Shown in pieces: positions 1-13,200 of a stretch of 64,000 bases of DNA. The notes under the pieces were generated by a model that searched no databases, was not told the DNA's origin, and saw nothing but the letters and a program-made list of their open reading frames with translations. The stretch's first letter is position 1. Every line of letters begins with the position of its first letter. This DNA is from Homalodisca vitripennis (lineage: Eukaryota > Arthropoda > Insecta > Hemiptera > Cicadellidae). Where the stretch lies: assembly GCF_021130785.1 (NCBI RefSeq), contig NC_060211.1, forward strand, positions 21,003,001 to 21,067,000, in the 5' to 3' direction. The translations under genes and the position numbers were made by a program.

Positions 1-561
1 GAGATCAGATTGCAGATCTCGAAACGTAGTGTTACTGATTTCTTGTTTCACTGAACGATGGCAAATGTCCGGAAAAATTAGGCTACCTCTTATTTTAATT
101 TGCATTTTACATTAAACTCTCACGAACCGTTCCTAAAAGGATGTATAAACGAATTAGTATTATGTATTGTATTTAATTCAATCATAAACAATTTTTTTGT
201 CAAATTCAGGGCCGTACCCAAACTTTCATTTCGGGGAGACTAACGGTATGTACTACCATATTCATTTTCTATTCTATCATAGGTAAATTATCTGTATTTA
301 GTATAACCAAATAACACAAGAACTGCAAATATTATTGGTAGTTAATAATACTATTACATTCTAGGTCTAGAATTAAAATTAATTTTCTTCAACAATCTTG
401 TATTTAAAAATATAACCCCAAAAGTACGGCCCTTTAAAATTGCTTACTTTTTGTGAAAAATGTTGACTTTCTTGTCTTTAATCGAGTTCTTACGTTGTGC
501 ATGTTAATCTGAACTCTGGAAAAGACATATTACGGGACTATCAGCTATTGAAAACTTTTTA
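1..561 (-). other. fz4 intron 1 (5' part)
   Basis: AT-rich DNA following the fz4 donor. I translated it by eye on the minus strand for the TM3-TM7 region of Frizzled and saw none, so the next exon lies outside the window. Confidence 0.6.
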
Positions 562-567
562 ACTTAC

Positions 568-1481
568 CATATGGCAATAGCATTTCCAAAGAAGTAGGTG
601 AGGAAGAACACAAGAGCGCAGTGGGCGTTCCCGAGGCCCTCCTGGGCCAGGAGCAGAGTCCTGGAGTAGTCGGGGTAACAGGCCACAGCATCGCGACCCA
701 GGGCGGCGCGCAGCCCCCAGCCCACACTGACCATGTTGTGGCACAGGGCGAGGAACGGCAGGGGCCGCTCAGGGTACGGGAACATGGACCCGGAGTCCGC
801 CAGGAACGTCACCACCGCGAACAGCGAAGTGACGAAACATATCGCGGACAACACCGAGATCCAAACTTCGGCGACGTCCTTGTCCACCTTGGTGAAGAGG
901 ATGTCGGCGTCGCAGCGTTGGAGGCAGCGGCCGGTGCGGTTGGCGCGGACGTACAAGTCGGGGCGGGCGTAGTGGGAACAAGGAGTGACGTCCGGGTCGG
1001 TTGAAAGTACTCGGGACCCAGAGGGGCGCGCGGGGGCCACCCCGAGCCCAACCTCGCCGGGGCCCTCCATACACATGTGGCGGTGATCGTTCTGCGCTGG
1101 GAATCGGGAACAGTCCAACGCCGCGGGCCAGGGGAATCCAAACCCTTGCAGGACGGGGTAGCAACGGGCCCGCACCGCCTCACACAACCCTCTGCAAGGA
1201 CCGATGGGCGAAGTCACCTTCTCGTTACACATGGGTACGTACACAGAACACAAGAAGAATCCCAGCTGGGCGGAGCACCCGTACTGCACCAAGGGCGAGA
1301 AGGTCTGCAGGGTGAAGTCGGCGTCCGCTTGAGTGTCGTGGCCCACCAGGTTCGGCATGCTGGTGTAGTTGTAGCCCGTGCCGCGGCATAGATCTACTGC
1401 TATGTGTTGACAGGCGGCAGCGGCGCGGTCTACGAGCGTGGCGGCGGTGGCGAGCAGCAGGAGGGACGTCGAGGTCCACAT
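568..1481 (-). CDS. fz4: Frizzled-4-like Wnt receptor, first coding exon (partial)
   Basis: This exon encodes the extracellular and first membrane part of a seven-pass Frizzled receptor, which binds Wnt at the cell surface. Residues 1-23 form a signal peptide (MWTSTS, then a Leu/Ala-rich stretch). Cys24 to Cys137 make a CRD with all ten expected cysteines, including blocks GYNYTSMPNLVGH, FFLCSVYVPMC and FPAQNDHRHMCMEGPG, which are characteristic of Frizzled-4. N-glycosylation sequons lie at Asn38 and Asn181. A linker follows, then TM1 (about 203-228), the MFPYPERP segment, TM2 (about 240-262) and the start of TM3 (about 285-305). Codon 305 (Trp) is split by a GTAAGT donor at 567-562. The start at 1481 is the first ATG after an in-frame stop at 1526-1524 and begins the signal peptide. 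The exon is strikingly GC-rich against AT-rich flanks. TM3-TM7 and the KTxxxW motif must lie beyond the left edge. Family call is firm; the paralogue call is strong. Confidence 0.93.
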
Positions 1482-2000
1482 CTCTCCGAGCCCCGACACC
1501 GACTGAGTGCAGGCAGAGAGGCTCTAGCTGCAAGCCACGGGCTGCACCGCCCACCACACCAGCGGCCGGCCGGGCTTGTCGAGTTAGTTTAATAATGACA
1601 AGCGTTTAAAACGCCGTTGTATACTAGATTAACGACTCGCGCTCGGTCCAAAAAAATAAACAACCGCTTAACAAAACAACCGAAACCGACTCGCCGTATG
1701 AATAATACACCCGTTAATTGGTAGTTTGTACTGTGCGATAAATCAGCGATCAACAGGCCCCGTAATTGGCCAGCCTAATTTACGTGCATTTTTATAGCCT
1801 TGTCGGGATTAGTTTATACTCGTCGAGGCGAGGAAAGGAATTAATGGGTGCAGGCAAATGTGTTCATTATTGATTTACTCTTTCCTTTCCAGCTCTTGGA
1901 AACAATAAACAATAGCCATTGTGTTCGGTAAATAATCAACTGTTCGCGATTATAATCGTGTAATAAATTATGCGGTAATGGGCAAGATTTCTAAAACACG
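1482..2000 (-). promoter_or_regulatory. Presumed fz4 5' UTR and promoter region
   Basis: The DNA upstream of the fz4 start keeps high GC for about 110 bases and then falls to AT-rich sequence. No clear TATA box or initiator stands out. The promoter assignment rests only on position; a non-coding first exon further upstream is possible. Confidence 0.35.
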
Positions 2001-2879
2001 CCTCTTTCGATCTATCTCCAATATTCGAGAATCTGCGCTTTGTCTTTTATCTAAGAACCGATACTTGATATTTAAGTATTGTTCTGAAATAGAAGACCTT
2101 TATGGCTTTACATTTATACTGTTATCTGATATACAAATGTAGGGATGCAACCAACAAGATCATATCAGAGGGAAGTTAATGTGCGTCTAGAATTTCTGAA
2201 AGGAAGAAGAGGGTTCAGGCCATATGCTTTTTCTTCGAGACAAATATTTATCTAATTTAAAAGCTTCAGTATACAATTTGTATGTAATGGGTAAGGCGTG
2301 ATCTATACAGGACCTTTCAAAATTTAGTTAAAAACTTTACGAAACTATTAATCGTACTAAAACAAAAAAAATGTTTCCTATAAACACAGGACCTAAAATG
2401 ATTCTCTTTCGGTCAGTATGTATGTTTGTTTTTTACGTATAAACTCATAACTCAGATGTTTCCAGGATTTGTAATTTTGCATGAATATTAATGAATTTTA
2501 AACGTAGGCCTACAACTTGGCAACAGGCGAATAAAACATCTTTACTGGATTCAAAATGGCGGCCGTTTTAAAAAGTGTTATGCTAAATATCATGGGTACC
2601 ACAGTAAATACGACAAAATTATAAGGAAGATAAAAATAGCATGTTAAGTGATAAAACATTTGACATATCAATTGTTATGATTGGTTCACAAATAACGAAG
2701 AATTGGATTTATGGCCTGAAGGGCTATTGGTGATATTTATAGAAATGAAATTTTTACTTCAACTTTTACAAAAAAAAAAATGAATGAATAAATTATCGGA
2801 TATAGGAAATTTAATCTTATTACATAATTTTTCTTCACATAACATTTAAATATCTCAGATCATGTTCAAAAGAACTCCA
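2001..2879. other. AT-rich intergenic DNA, no feature seen
   Basis: Homopolymer-rich sequence between fz4 and a transposase remnant. No coding region or repeat end could be supported. Part of it may belong to the decayed transposon that follows. Confidence 0.5.
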
Positions 2880-2929
2880 TTGTTCAAAATACACACATCC
2901 AGGTGCCTTCGCATTTACTGGCGGATTCT

Positions 2930-3330
2930 TTAAAAAAGAATTTCTTGCCTCTTTATGAACAATTCCATCCTATTACATATTCTAAATCATAATTCTTCAA
3001 CGCTCTCTCCTGAACATAAATAAACTAAGATTTTCAAAAGACCCTTAACTTATATGTAAAAGTCCAAAGGAATTAGGTCTGGTGACCTTCTTGGGCATTT
3101 AATTGACCCTCCTTGACCTATCCGTTGATTTGAAAAACTGCGATGTAAGTGTTCACAGACGACAACAATGGTGTGCAGGCGCCCCATGGTGCATAAACCA
3201 CCATAACTTACATCATGTAGCAAAGAAGGGAGTTCTTTTCTCAAAAATCCTAACTTTTTAACCACCACGCCCGAAATACATCGTGCAACTCTAATTTTGT
3301 AAACAAACGCCACACCCCAGCACACCTGTT
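2930..3330 (-). pseudogene. Tc1-like (DDE_3) transposase remnant
   Basis: Minus-strand reading gives a broken copy of the C-terminal catalytic region of a Tc1/mariner-like transposase of the kind common in insect genomes. Recognisable blocks, in shifting frames, are HDGAPAHH (the second catalytic Asp context), then WIG-like RIGQGG, then PRRSPDLIPLDF, which matches the PRSPDLTPLDFFLWG signature. At least one frameshift lies between the first two blocks and stops follow the last one. I could not find its terminal repeats or a TA duplication. Function is certainly lost. Confidence 0.7.
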
Positions 3331-3399
3331 TTCACATTATCAGCTGTTTTATTTTTGTTGTATCAGCTGTTAGTTTGTGTTACTTGATGTTCTATTATG

Positions 3400-4146
3400 A
3401 TAAAAATGTCTATCTGTCCAGTTGGTGGTGCAATCTTGTGGACATTACTCACACTACTTGGACGCCATGTGCTTTGCATCGTACACGAGTGTTCTGGAAT
3501 GGTTACGTTGATATTTTACGAGATGTTTTATGTATTCGTAAATAGTTGTATTAATTTTTTTTTACTCTATTTATTGAACTTTAAATAACGTCTTATGTCA
3601 AAAACTCCTAAAAATGGGGAAAATAATCGGCCCCTGGGGGGTTTTAGTATGTAACTAAACCCGAAGCTCGGGTGTCGCCGAGTATCCAGGATAAGTCTAG
3701 TATCGCGTCAGTTAAAAAGCTAAATACACCAACACACCGTGCCTAGGAGGAAGAATGAACATAAATATATTGTCGCCTAAAATTCTAGGCCAAATATTTA
3801 CTAAAAATCGATGTTGTGGACCTTTCTGATGGCATGCGTATTCTAGTCTGTTCAAACTTGTTAGCTATGGACGTTTACTATATCTGTCGTTGAAAACTGA
3901 GCCTCGTCAGTACCAAAAAATTCTAGATTAAAAGTTTGGATCAATACATTTCTCCAAAAACCATTCACAAATAACTATGCAAGGAGCATAGTCATGTGGC
4001 AATTGAGTTTGGACTTACTGAAGTTGGTAGGGATGTAATAGTTGCTCTTGTCTAACAAATTGTAAGTAGTTACTTGATGTTACCATATGTTCAAACACTC
4101 TATTGAAGGAGCATATGGTTGCCATTTGGTCATAGGGCATTTCCAA
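3400..4146. other. Intergenic DNA, no feature seen
   Basis: AT-rich sequence between two transposon remains. A 63-codon open frame at 3397-3588 is hydrophobic and low in complexity and looks like chance. No support for a gene. Confidence 0.4.
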
Positions 4147-7100
4147 TAGTCTAAGAGCTAGTGGTCGGCTACCTGTATGTATTTGATGAGACCTGGGTTT
4201 TTGTACAGTGAGGCCCCTATACCCATCTGTACATGAGATGGGGAGTCACTAAGCTCCAGGTGGGCCGACTTGGCGGGCGCTCAGGTAAGACAGGTATCAA
4301 TTTTTGGCCAATTTCATGAGTATTTGATGACGTCTGCCGTTATGTAATTTGAAAATATATTATTATTATTATCGGAAAATAACAATGGCAGACCATTATC
4401 GCGCGCGGATTTCATTGCGGCAGACGATTTTGAAAGTGCCCAAAAAAATAAAATTTTGAAAGTAATCGACGAGATCTGCCATTGATATATTTTATTTATT
4501 AGGGTCTTAAAAACTTATATTTGAACATGGCAGACGTCTATATAGCGGATATACATTAGTAGAAAAGAAAATCTTAGCTACTATCGGTCAATTGTATGCA
4601 TAGACCGCTTAAAGCTAATCTTCCTTTTTACCCTATGGATTACTATTGTACTCATTCTAGCCTATAATATTGTCTTGTATTGTTACTAGCATTCGAATAA
4701 TTCAGGTTTTATACCTGAGAGGGCCAAATTGTATCCCCACTCTAACGGATGTTTTTCAGTATATTTCCGAACCTTCCATACAGTTGTCTGCATGCTCGAT
4801 TGTCGCAGTTGTATAAAAAAAAAAGAAAAAAAGTTACCTCGTTTTTCGTAAATATATTGAAAACAATACAATACGTAGTGTTGCTTTCTTTTGTTTTGTT
4901 GATTTAGTTATTATTTATTTAATATATCTGTGAGAATGTCGAGTGAAAAACCAGAACAGAAGTGTGTTTTTTGGACTCAGTAAAAACTGACAAATTATTG
5001 CTGTTTTCAGAAGATACTATATCAAAATGTAAAAGGATTTTGTGGTTAAGAAAATTCCACGAATTAAAATATAAAGACATTATTTTACCGGACGAAATTT
5101 ATGATTCAGCATATCATAGTAGTTGTTATAAGACATTTACAGCATTAAAAAGGCAATATTTGACGACAGATGTTGAAAAAAAGGTTCTATCACAGTCCAA
5201 AAAGTGATTCCCTTGAAAACAATGCAAACATTCTTGAGACAAAAGAAGCAGATAAAGAAATCGACGCTGAAGCTGAACCTTCGTTGGAGGAGGGGTCATC
5301 TTCAGATTCAGTAAAATCATTGAATGTTCAATTTTCTAATACTGCAGCTCCCGATACTGTAGCTTCTGCAAACTCAAATTTGTGTTTTTTTGTAACAAAA
5401 AAAGAAACAATTTCAATATTAAATTGACCCATTACGGACTTCAGAGAAGGATCAGTTTAAAAAGAGTATCCTTTTAAACTTTAAGCCAGATACTACAATT
5501 TATCAAGAAAGTTTAACAAAAATAGAAAGTGTTCTCTCATCTGAAGTATATTACCATGAATATTTGTCGGCAAAAAAAAAATCTCTCGAGAAGAGTCCTG
5601 TCCCGTACTGCATGGCACATCTTCCGAGAAGTGCATGAAACTGTTTATAAAGAAATATGTCATTTAGTTGAAGAAAATGTGATAAATCGAGGATGTTGTT
5701 ATTTTCTGGAGTTATTTGCAGAAAGAGTATCTTGAAAATATTTAAAGAATTAAGTGAAAAGCTCAGACGCAGCATCAATATTTAACGCATCTTATTTGGA
5801 AGAAAAGCTTCGCAAGAAATTTGGCGATAAAATTCAAATTTTGACATCCGAAGAAAAAAAGTTGTTGCCCCAATGGGGTATTTTCAAAAATTGATGATTC
5901 ATTATTTGCGCACTTGAAAGACCAAGATATTTTACGAGAAAGAAATTAAGGGCATAAAAAGAATTACCCAATAATTTTAACCAGTCAACGCTTAATAAAA
6001 GGTGAGTGTTCAACACCACCTATGATTTCCGAATTTTTTTCATCCCATTCTTGGATGTTCAAGACGTAAACGGCGGAACTGCGACAGTTTTTCAATGTCA
6101 CGTACAGTCCCTGTCACAGGACGTTATATATATGACTCACAATGGTAAATGAAGACCTCTAAACACATTCGCTTAGGCATGGCGTTAAAAATTCTTACAA
6201 GCAGTCGTAAGATTTAACAAAAAGGTTAAGTGTTAGAGAGGGCTTCTTAGCCCTAACTTCGCCTGGTAAAATAAGACATTCTTTACTTTTTTTTACTTTA
6301 AGATTATCGATATAAAAATCGTTACGGTCATTGTATAAGTTACACCGCTGTCGAGGAGTTAGAAACAGAGGCAACATTTTCACGTACCGAAAATATGTCC
6401 AGAGGTAATTAATAAAGAAGAAAATCTTGTGGCAGGTATGGCATTCGACAATTATGACCGATTTGTTGATACCAAGAGTGGGAAAGACACTCTTCCTGAT
6501 ACTGTTGGAATAATGTACCAAAATATTAACCCCAAAGACGACAATGTAGAAGAGGGAAAAGAAGATAATGAAAGATATATAGACGACGATCTTTTTGAGA
6601 CAATCGATTTTCGAGTTACCACAGTGCGCTAAAAACTCAAAAAAAAATTAGTAACATTCAAACTGAAAGCCAAGAAGAGGTTCATATAATCGTGCATAAG
6701 AGTGTTTACGATTGAATTGAAACCTGAGTTATTTCGAATGCTAGTAACAATACAAGACAATATTATGGGCTAGAATGAGTACAATAGTATTCCATAGGGG
6801 AAAAAATGGAAGATAGCTTTAAGCAGTCTATACATACATCTGACCGGATTGTAGCTAAGATTTTCTTTTCTACTAAAAGTATGCTCGCTATATAGACGTC
6901 TGCCATCATCAGTATAAGTTTTTAAGACCCCTAATAAATAAAATATATCAATGGCAGATCTCGTCGATTACTTTCAAAATTTTATTTTTTTTGAGCACGT
7001 TCAAAATCGTCTGCCGCAATGAAATCCGCGCGATAATGGTCTGCCATTGTTATTTTCCGATAATAATAATAATATATTTTCAAATTACAAAACGGCAAAC

Positions 7101-7285
7101 GTCATCAAATACTTATGAAATTAGCCAAAAATTGATACCTGTCTTACCTGAGCGCCCGCCAAGTCGGCCACCTGGAGCTTAGTGACTCCCCATCTCATGT
7201 ACAGTGGGTATAGGGGCCTCACTGTACAAAAAAACCCAGGTCTCATCAAATACATACAGGTAGCCGACCACTAGCTCTTAGACTA
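4147..7285 (+). mobile_element. DNA transposon with about 566-bp terminal inverted repeats
   Basis: The outermost sequence TAGTCTAAGAGCTAGTGG at 4147 recurs inverted, ending at 7285. The match continues inward, with small differences, to about 4713 on the left and from about 6720 on the right. The repeats contain several copies of a GGCAGAC/GTCTGCC motif. CAA directly flanks both ends (4144-4146 and 7286-7288), fitting a 3-bp target duplication, though a 4-bp CAAT with one extra base cannot be excluded. The interior carries a broken transposase-like ORF. I do not recognise the superfamily with certainty. Confidence 0.85.
4936..6700 (+). pseudogene. Broken transposase-like ORF of the 4147-7285 element
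   Basis: Reading starts MSSEKPEQKCVF at 4936 and then needs a frame change to continue at 4962 as SVKTDKLLLF and KYKDIILPDEIYDSAYHSSC, a Cys/His-containing N-terminal region seen in multi-copy arthropod transposon proteins. Later pieces are 5529-5735 (RVLSRTAWHIFREVHETV) and 6429-6632 (AGMAFDNYDRFVDTKSGKDT), the latter close to a DNFDRFVET-GKDTLHDTVG block I associate with the same class of element. At least four frameshifts or stops separate them. Membership in one ancestral protein is inferred from order and strand. No activity is possible. Confidence 0.65.
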
Positions 7286-10200
7286 CAATACTCTATGGGG
7301 CAGCACACCAACTCTTTGCAAATCTGCATCAAATTCATATGATTATCCTTTCATAACACCAAGTCCTCAAATGTGGCCATGGGATGTTCTCTGTTTCAAG
7401 TCAGTGATTTATGACTACGGAACCGAAGGTCAAATACTACCATTTGAATACAAGTAATGATGTACATTGTAACACAAGAACTGCGTAATGTGCAGAACAC
7501 AGTCGGCCACTATGTGTGGCCTGGTGAGCTGAAAGGACAGTCCATGCAAGACTATCTGAGCTGAGCAAGAGATAAGTTAAGGCCACATTTGTGGCCTTCC
7601 GATCACAAAGGGTTAAGATCCAAACACAGCTTGTATCTCATGAGTGATCAATAGCTTTGATTGATCATTCAGTTAATGTGAGACTGCTGTCTTTGGTAGC
7701 TGTGTGTTCAGCTCCTCTACGTATCACCCCATGAACCATGATATAAATCCCGGTAAGATCAGGGTATGTTTAGCACAATAAAATCCATAACAAAGCCTTT
7801 GGTTCATGATGATACTAAGCTACTTCAACTTTACGTGCATTTCAATTCTTATCCTTACCAATATTTATATTTATTTTGTACTTTCCCAGAACTAAAATAG
7901 TCAGATTACCCTTAAGGGTACATTTTCTTAAGAAAATGTGATGCTTTCATTCAGATTCCTTATAATGTTACCCACTATCAGGTTCCAGAAGACCAAGAAC
8001 TCTCTGAAAACAATCCGATGTAGTCCTAGCCATTGTTTCTCTCATCCAAAAAATTCAATGAAATTAAACTAGATAGCTCATCTACCTCTTGTAGTATCGG
8101 CATTAGTATTATCCTACATTATACTAATACAATTCATATATAATCAAGGGTACAATTGTTGATGGTCCCCTTTATATCAAAGAAGACACCTAAATCCATA
8201 TCTACTGCCTATGATCTACTGAACCCTGCTTACCAGACTGATAATATTTCTCACTATAACTACCATTGTAAGAGAAATATATAAAGGAAGAAAAAATACT
8301 CAAATTTCTGTCAACAATTAACAGACACAGTTTATTAACACCAAACATTTACAATAAATTTAAGTAAATGTATATCTAAACAAGTATAAATTTCAAGCAA
8401 CATTTTTGACATTATGTAATATATTATTATCGATATGTTATATAAAAATAAGTGGTAATATATATTTTAATATAACAAACTATTAAACCACTATGCTGAT
8501 AAAAAAAACAACTAGCACAGCATCCAAGGCTTCTTTAACAAGCAAGAAATGGTATTCCAGAGTGGTATTTTATGGAGATTCCCATTAATGGAATAAAGTA
8601 ATAATTTTATGGTGTGTAACCGTAACAAATATCCAATCTTAAATAATGTTTTTGACTTCCTAAACAGAATAAAAATTGGAAATCTGGAATTCATAACAAG
8701 AAATTAACTATTTATGGCAAATGTAACTTAAAACTAACAAGGATTTAACATAACTGTACAAAAGCAATAATAATAAATTTTCATTTATTTGTTAGAGAAT
8801 TTAACTGATAATGCACCATAACTGTTTTAAAGTAAAGTATTGAGTTGTTAATCAAATTAAAATACCCAGTAATGTATGAAATTAACAAGTTCATGACAGT
8901 ACTCGTTGAGTACACAAGCACATTTTAAAATTACCTTTTCGAAAGTACCCTTGACTCCATGTAGACTTCCCTTTAGTAAATAGTTAAAGTTGATGGAGTA
9001 CATGTTGATATAATTTTCTGATTTTTTTTATAATATTGTTGCATTTCTGGTAGTGAAAAAAATCAGATCTTACAAAAATGCCATGGAATACCATGTATCC
9101 CATCACATACACAACTTTAAGGTATGAAAAATTCCTCACATTTTACAAATTATTTTGCTTACAATTTAATACTAATCATTTACTTATGTAGAAAGAAATT
9201 ATTTTGGTGTTTAAAACAACAAAAACCCATTCAAATATAACAAAACAGTCAGATACATAAGTGTTACTTCAGTACACAAATTACGTATGTTATAATCTGG
9301 TATACATTTCAAATATAAAAGGAGTAATAAAAATGTTTGTTTAATGTACTTTTCCCATAAAATAACGATAAAATAACGTACGGGGTCGTTGCAAAATACA
9401 ATAGTAAAATAAATGGGAATAGCATTCCAGTCACGGATATATTAACACCACTTTTGAGTAGATTACAAGAGTGTATTTTCAAGATTGTTTATGAGTTTAT
9501 AAGATTACACGAATAGCTTATTGAAGATTTAACATCTTCGTAAGTCTAAATTCAAACCATAAAGTTGGCACATTCAATACTCGTAATCACCTATCTCTGA
9601 TGAAAAGGTTGTTTAGTTATAGTTGTATCAAATGATGCAATATTTAAATTGCTTTATCAAGAATAGACTCAGTATAAGAATTTTTCCACCCTTTCTTGAC
9701 AACAACAATAATCTTATTAAAATAAATATTGTTTTCTAATTTAAACTGACATACAAGACTTTAATGTTTTTATTGCAAAATGAAATTTATTTTTGATTTA
9801 GTACAAATTTATTTTAGCTCGAAATCATAAAAATGTATGTACTAATTATTTTGGAAGCAAAATCCTTATCAACAACATTTTACACATTTATTTTGATATA
9901 TTGTACGTATTTACATACATAATTTATTTTAATGTAAATAATAAAGAAAAAATTATATATTTAAGAATAAAAATAATAATAAACTGATTACACATTTTTT
10001 ATGTAGTCCATTTATAAGATATGAGTTATTTAGAAAATATTTGTGTTTGGAGTACTAACTAATAAGTTATTTCTCATATATGGAGAGATATTAAAAGCTA
10101 TAATTTCTCAACAAACATTTATGCCACTAACACTATTTATCATAATCATTGTGTGAATAACCTGTTACAGTTCTAGGCTTATTAAGACATTTACTGGACG

Positions 10201-13200
10201 TTGAATAATTAAAGTGCAGAGGTGAACGGACAACTACTTACTTTAATATTTATATAAAAATAAATAATTTAGTTAGATGTTTATCTAAATTTCTAATATT
10301 ATTTTTAAGTTTTAGCAATCAACTTTGTCCTTTAGGGTTTCTTCAGGCTTTGATATACTCTTTTTATTGGTTACCAGGAAAACAATTAAAGGTACTAAAA
10401 TTTTAATTAACACGTGAGCGGTTGCACCTCCTTCCTGGATATGAGAGGTTGCGTGAAGGCAATTTGCTCATGCTTATTTTTTTATTAACTGTCCCTCATA
10501 ATAAATAAAGTACTTTAACTATCTGCAAATTAAACTGTGTCAATACAGACGTATTACAAGTACAGTACAATTTGCCATACAATTTTGACCTTGTGGAAGG
10601 TCGTGCATTCATGAGCGAATTGCCACACGTAGTTTTATAAGCATGTAAATAACAAATTTGCATGTCCTTCAAAAGAAAATGTGTTTAACAAAAGAAAAAT
10701 ATGCAAAATGAAACTTAAATTTATAATAAGTGAGTGATTGTGTTTATAAATTAAACATTTTTTATCAGGGAATATTGTCGAATTGATTGCAGGGGACAAC
10801 AAAATTTTAGTAATTTTGAAAACAAAGTGAGCACAAGATAAACAGATGTCAAGATCTTGTGAATACATATATGAGAAGAGATAAGAAGATATAAGATAAG
10901 ATATAAGAAGATATAAGAGATAAGAAGTTCCCAAACTGCTGATATTGTTAATAATAATAATACAGAATTTTAAAAATTGCAGCAACGGCTGCAGGTGCTA
11001 AAAATTAATAAAAAATTAAACACAAATTTTCATAAAACACTACATTTTAAATGTTTACAAACCATTCTGCGTAATATTAAAACAGTAAGAACAATCAAAT
11101 GTTGTTATAAATTATGAATTTCCCCATTACATTAGTTAATTTTAACGTACAGAATAACTGCTACAGAAATTTAAAATATTTTAGTACAAAAATAAATTGA
11201 CGAATCTGTAATACATGTACAACAAAAGAATTAAATATAGCATTAATTTAACATCATTTTTTGTATCTAGTGTGGTTGTTTATTGCAATGTGTTGTTTTA
11301 ATCAACCTAAACAATTTTAATGAATTTTCTAGAAGATGACTAGAGAACAATGTAAAGATCTGAGAGGCCACAAAATAATGCAGCCAGACGAAAAATATAT
11401 TCTAGACTTCTACTTGTGACTTATCTATAAATAACCAGAGCAAGGGATTTATTTTTTTATTATTGATGATATACAAACTGGTTGACAAAATTTCCATTGT
11501 TTTACAGAAATTTACATTCAGTATTCTTTTGTCTAATAATGTGGTAATTCGGTTTTATTCTCAATAGTCCAAAAGTGCTGAATAGTAAATTAAAAATATA
11601 TAAATATAATAATATAATATAAATATATAAAGTATAATTAAAAATATATAAATCTATTTGTATTTAAATCATATTTTAAGACTTGTACGTCCTTGCTATA
11701 TGGCAAAATATTATTAGTGTATCACTTGCACTTCAAGAAAAAGGTAATTATCTAATGAGACGGAATAGAAAATTACAAGTAGTATTTTAATGTTATTCAG
11801 ATTAATTTTCTTATATATTATGATATAATTAACATGAGAATCAGTTTTCAAATCCATTGAGTTTCCCTTCTAATTATTTAATGAGTGACCCAAGGAAGAA
11901 CCTGATAAAAAACTCCTGTATGAAGTAATTTTAATAATGAATGAAAAACATTCATCACTCCTACGCGATTGGACTGATTGCCGGAAACCTCTCAAAGGTA
12001 CACTGTACACAGAATTATCTCATTTACAGAGTCGAAATCCAAAATGTATTCTATAAAAATAAATCAGCAGTAAATATCTCCACATTCATCTAAATTACGA
12101 ATAAAAAATTATCTCATTAAGAAGTTAACAAATTAAGAATCAATATATAACAGAAAAAAAAACAAATAATATATGATTTAACAATAACAGAGTATGGTTA
12201 TTGTTAGAAAAAACACTGCTGAAATAAAATTGAAACATTACTGGAAAGTCTTTGAACTTGAATTTTTATACAGCAGTGAATAAAGACATACCAGCTTTGT
12301 GCTTTTATTACTTTTACTTCTAAAAAGCATGTACAGGCCAAGAACTATTAGTATTATATCAAATTAGGCATTAGAGACAAAATTTGTATTTAATTTTCTA
12401 GTTTATATATTATATTATTGATATAATGTACAAATCACACAGTAAAACCCTTCAAGTATAAAATTATGACATTATCGTAATACCTATTTTATTCTTTATT
12501 ATGTAAGTATTGGTTTACTGAGAGAATACTTTTCTAACTCATACCCCTTGAAGAACATAAAAACGTAATTGGGTTAAGTACTGAATTAGTAACGCAACTT
12601 ATTTTCTCAAGAATAAAACAAAACTATTGCTATTACAAGGTTGAAATAATAGTTAAAATAATTAAGTGAATTTGTTAGGATCATGTTATAAGGCAAATAT
12701 ACCATAATATATAAAATATCCTGACTTTGTTAACAGATGCAGGAGCAAATATAAAGTAAAATATCTAATATTCATATCTTGTAACAAGTATCAAAACAAA
12801 GTCATAAATATTGCTAATGGACACATGATAATGATATAAAACTGAAAGAAAAGACTCCAGTTATATTTAGACTAGATTCTTCAATATCAAAATATTTTTA
12901 CAATATTACGTGCTCTTCAAATTATATATAACTACCACAATAATGGAATAGCAATTTTGATACAATATACTTTACTGTTCAACAACACTATGTGTAAAAT
13001 AATTTAATACTTACTAACATACTTGCAGATGATTGCTATATAATAAAAGGTTGTATGTCAGCAACACGTGGTGGTCAGAATTTTGACTGGAAAGACTGAT
13101 TGGTACCAAAACTGCTTTAAGGCGAAATTTTAGTTGGGAACTAAGGAAAATGTACACTGGCATAGATATAGGAGCTAATTTCCATCGTTATATTTAAAAA

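Noticed and set aside
621..1592. Several plus- and minus-strand frames over the fz4 exon
   Set aside because: Long open frames arise from the GC-rich fz4 exon in other frames; only the Frizzled frame has family signatures.
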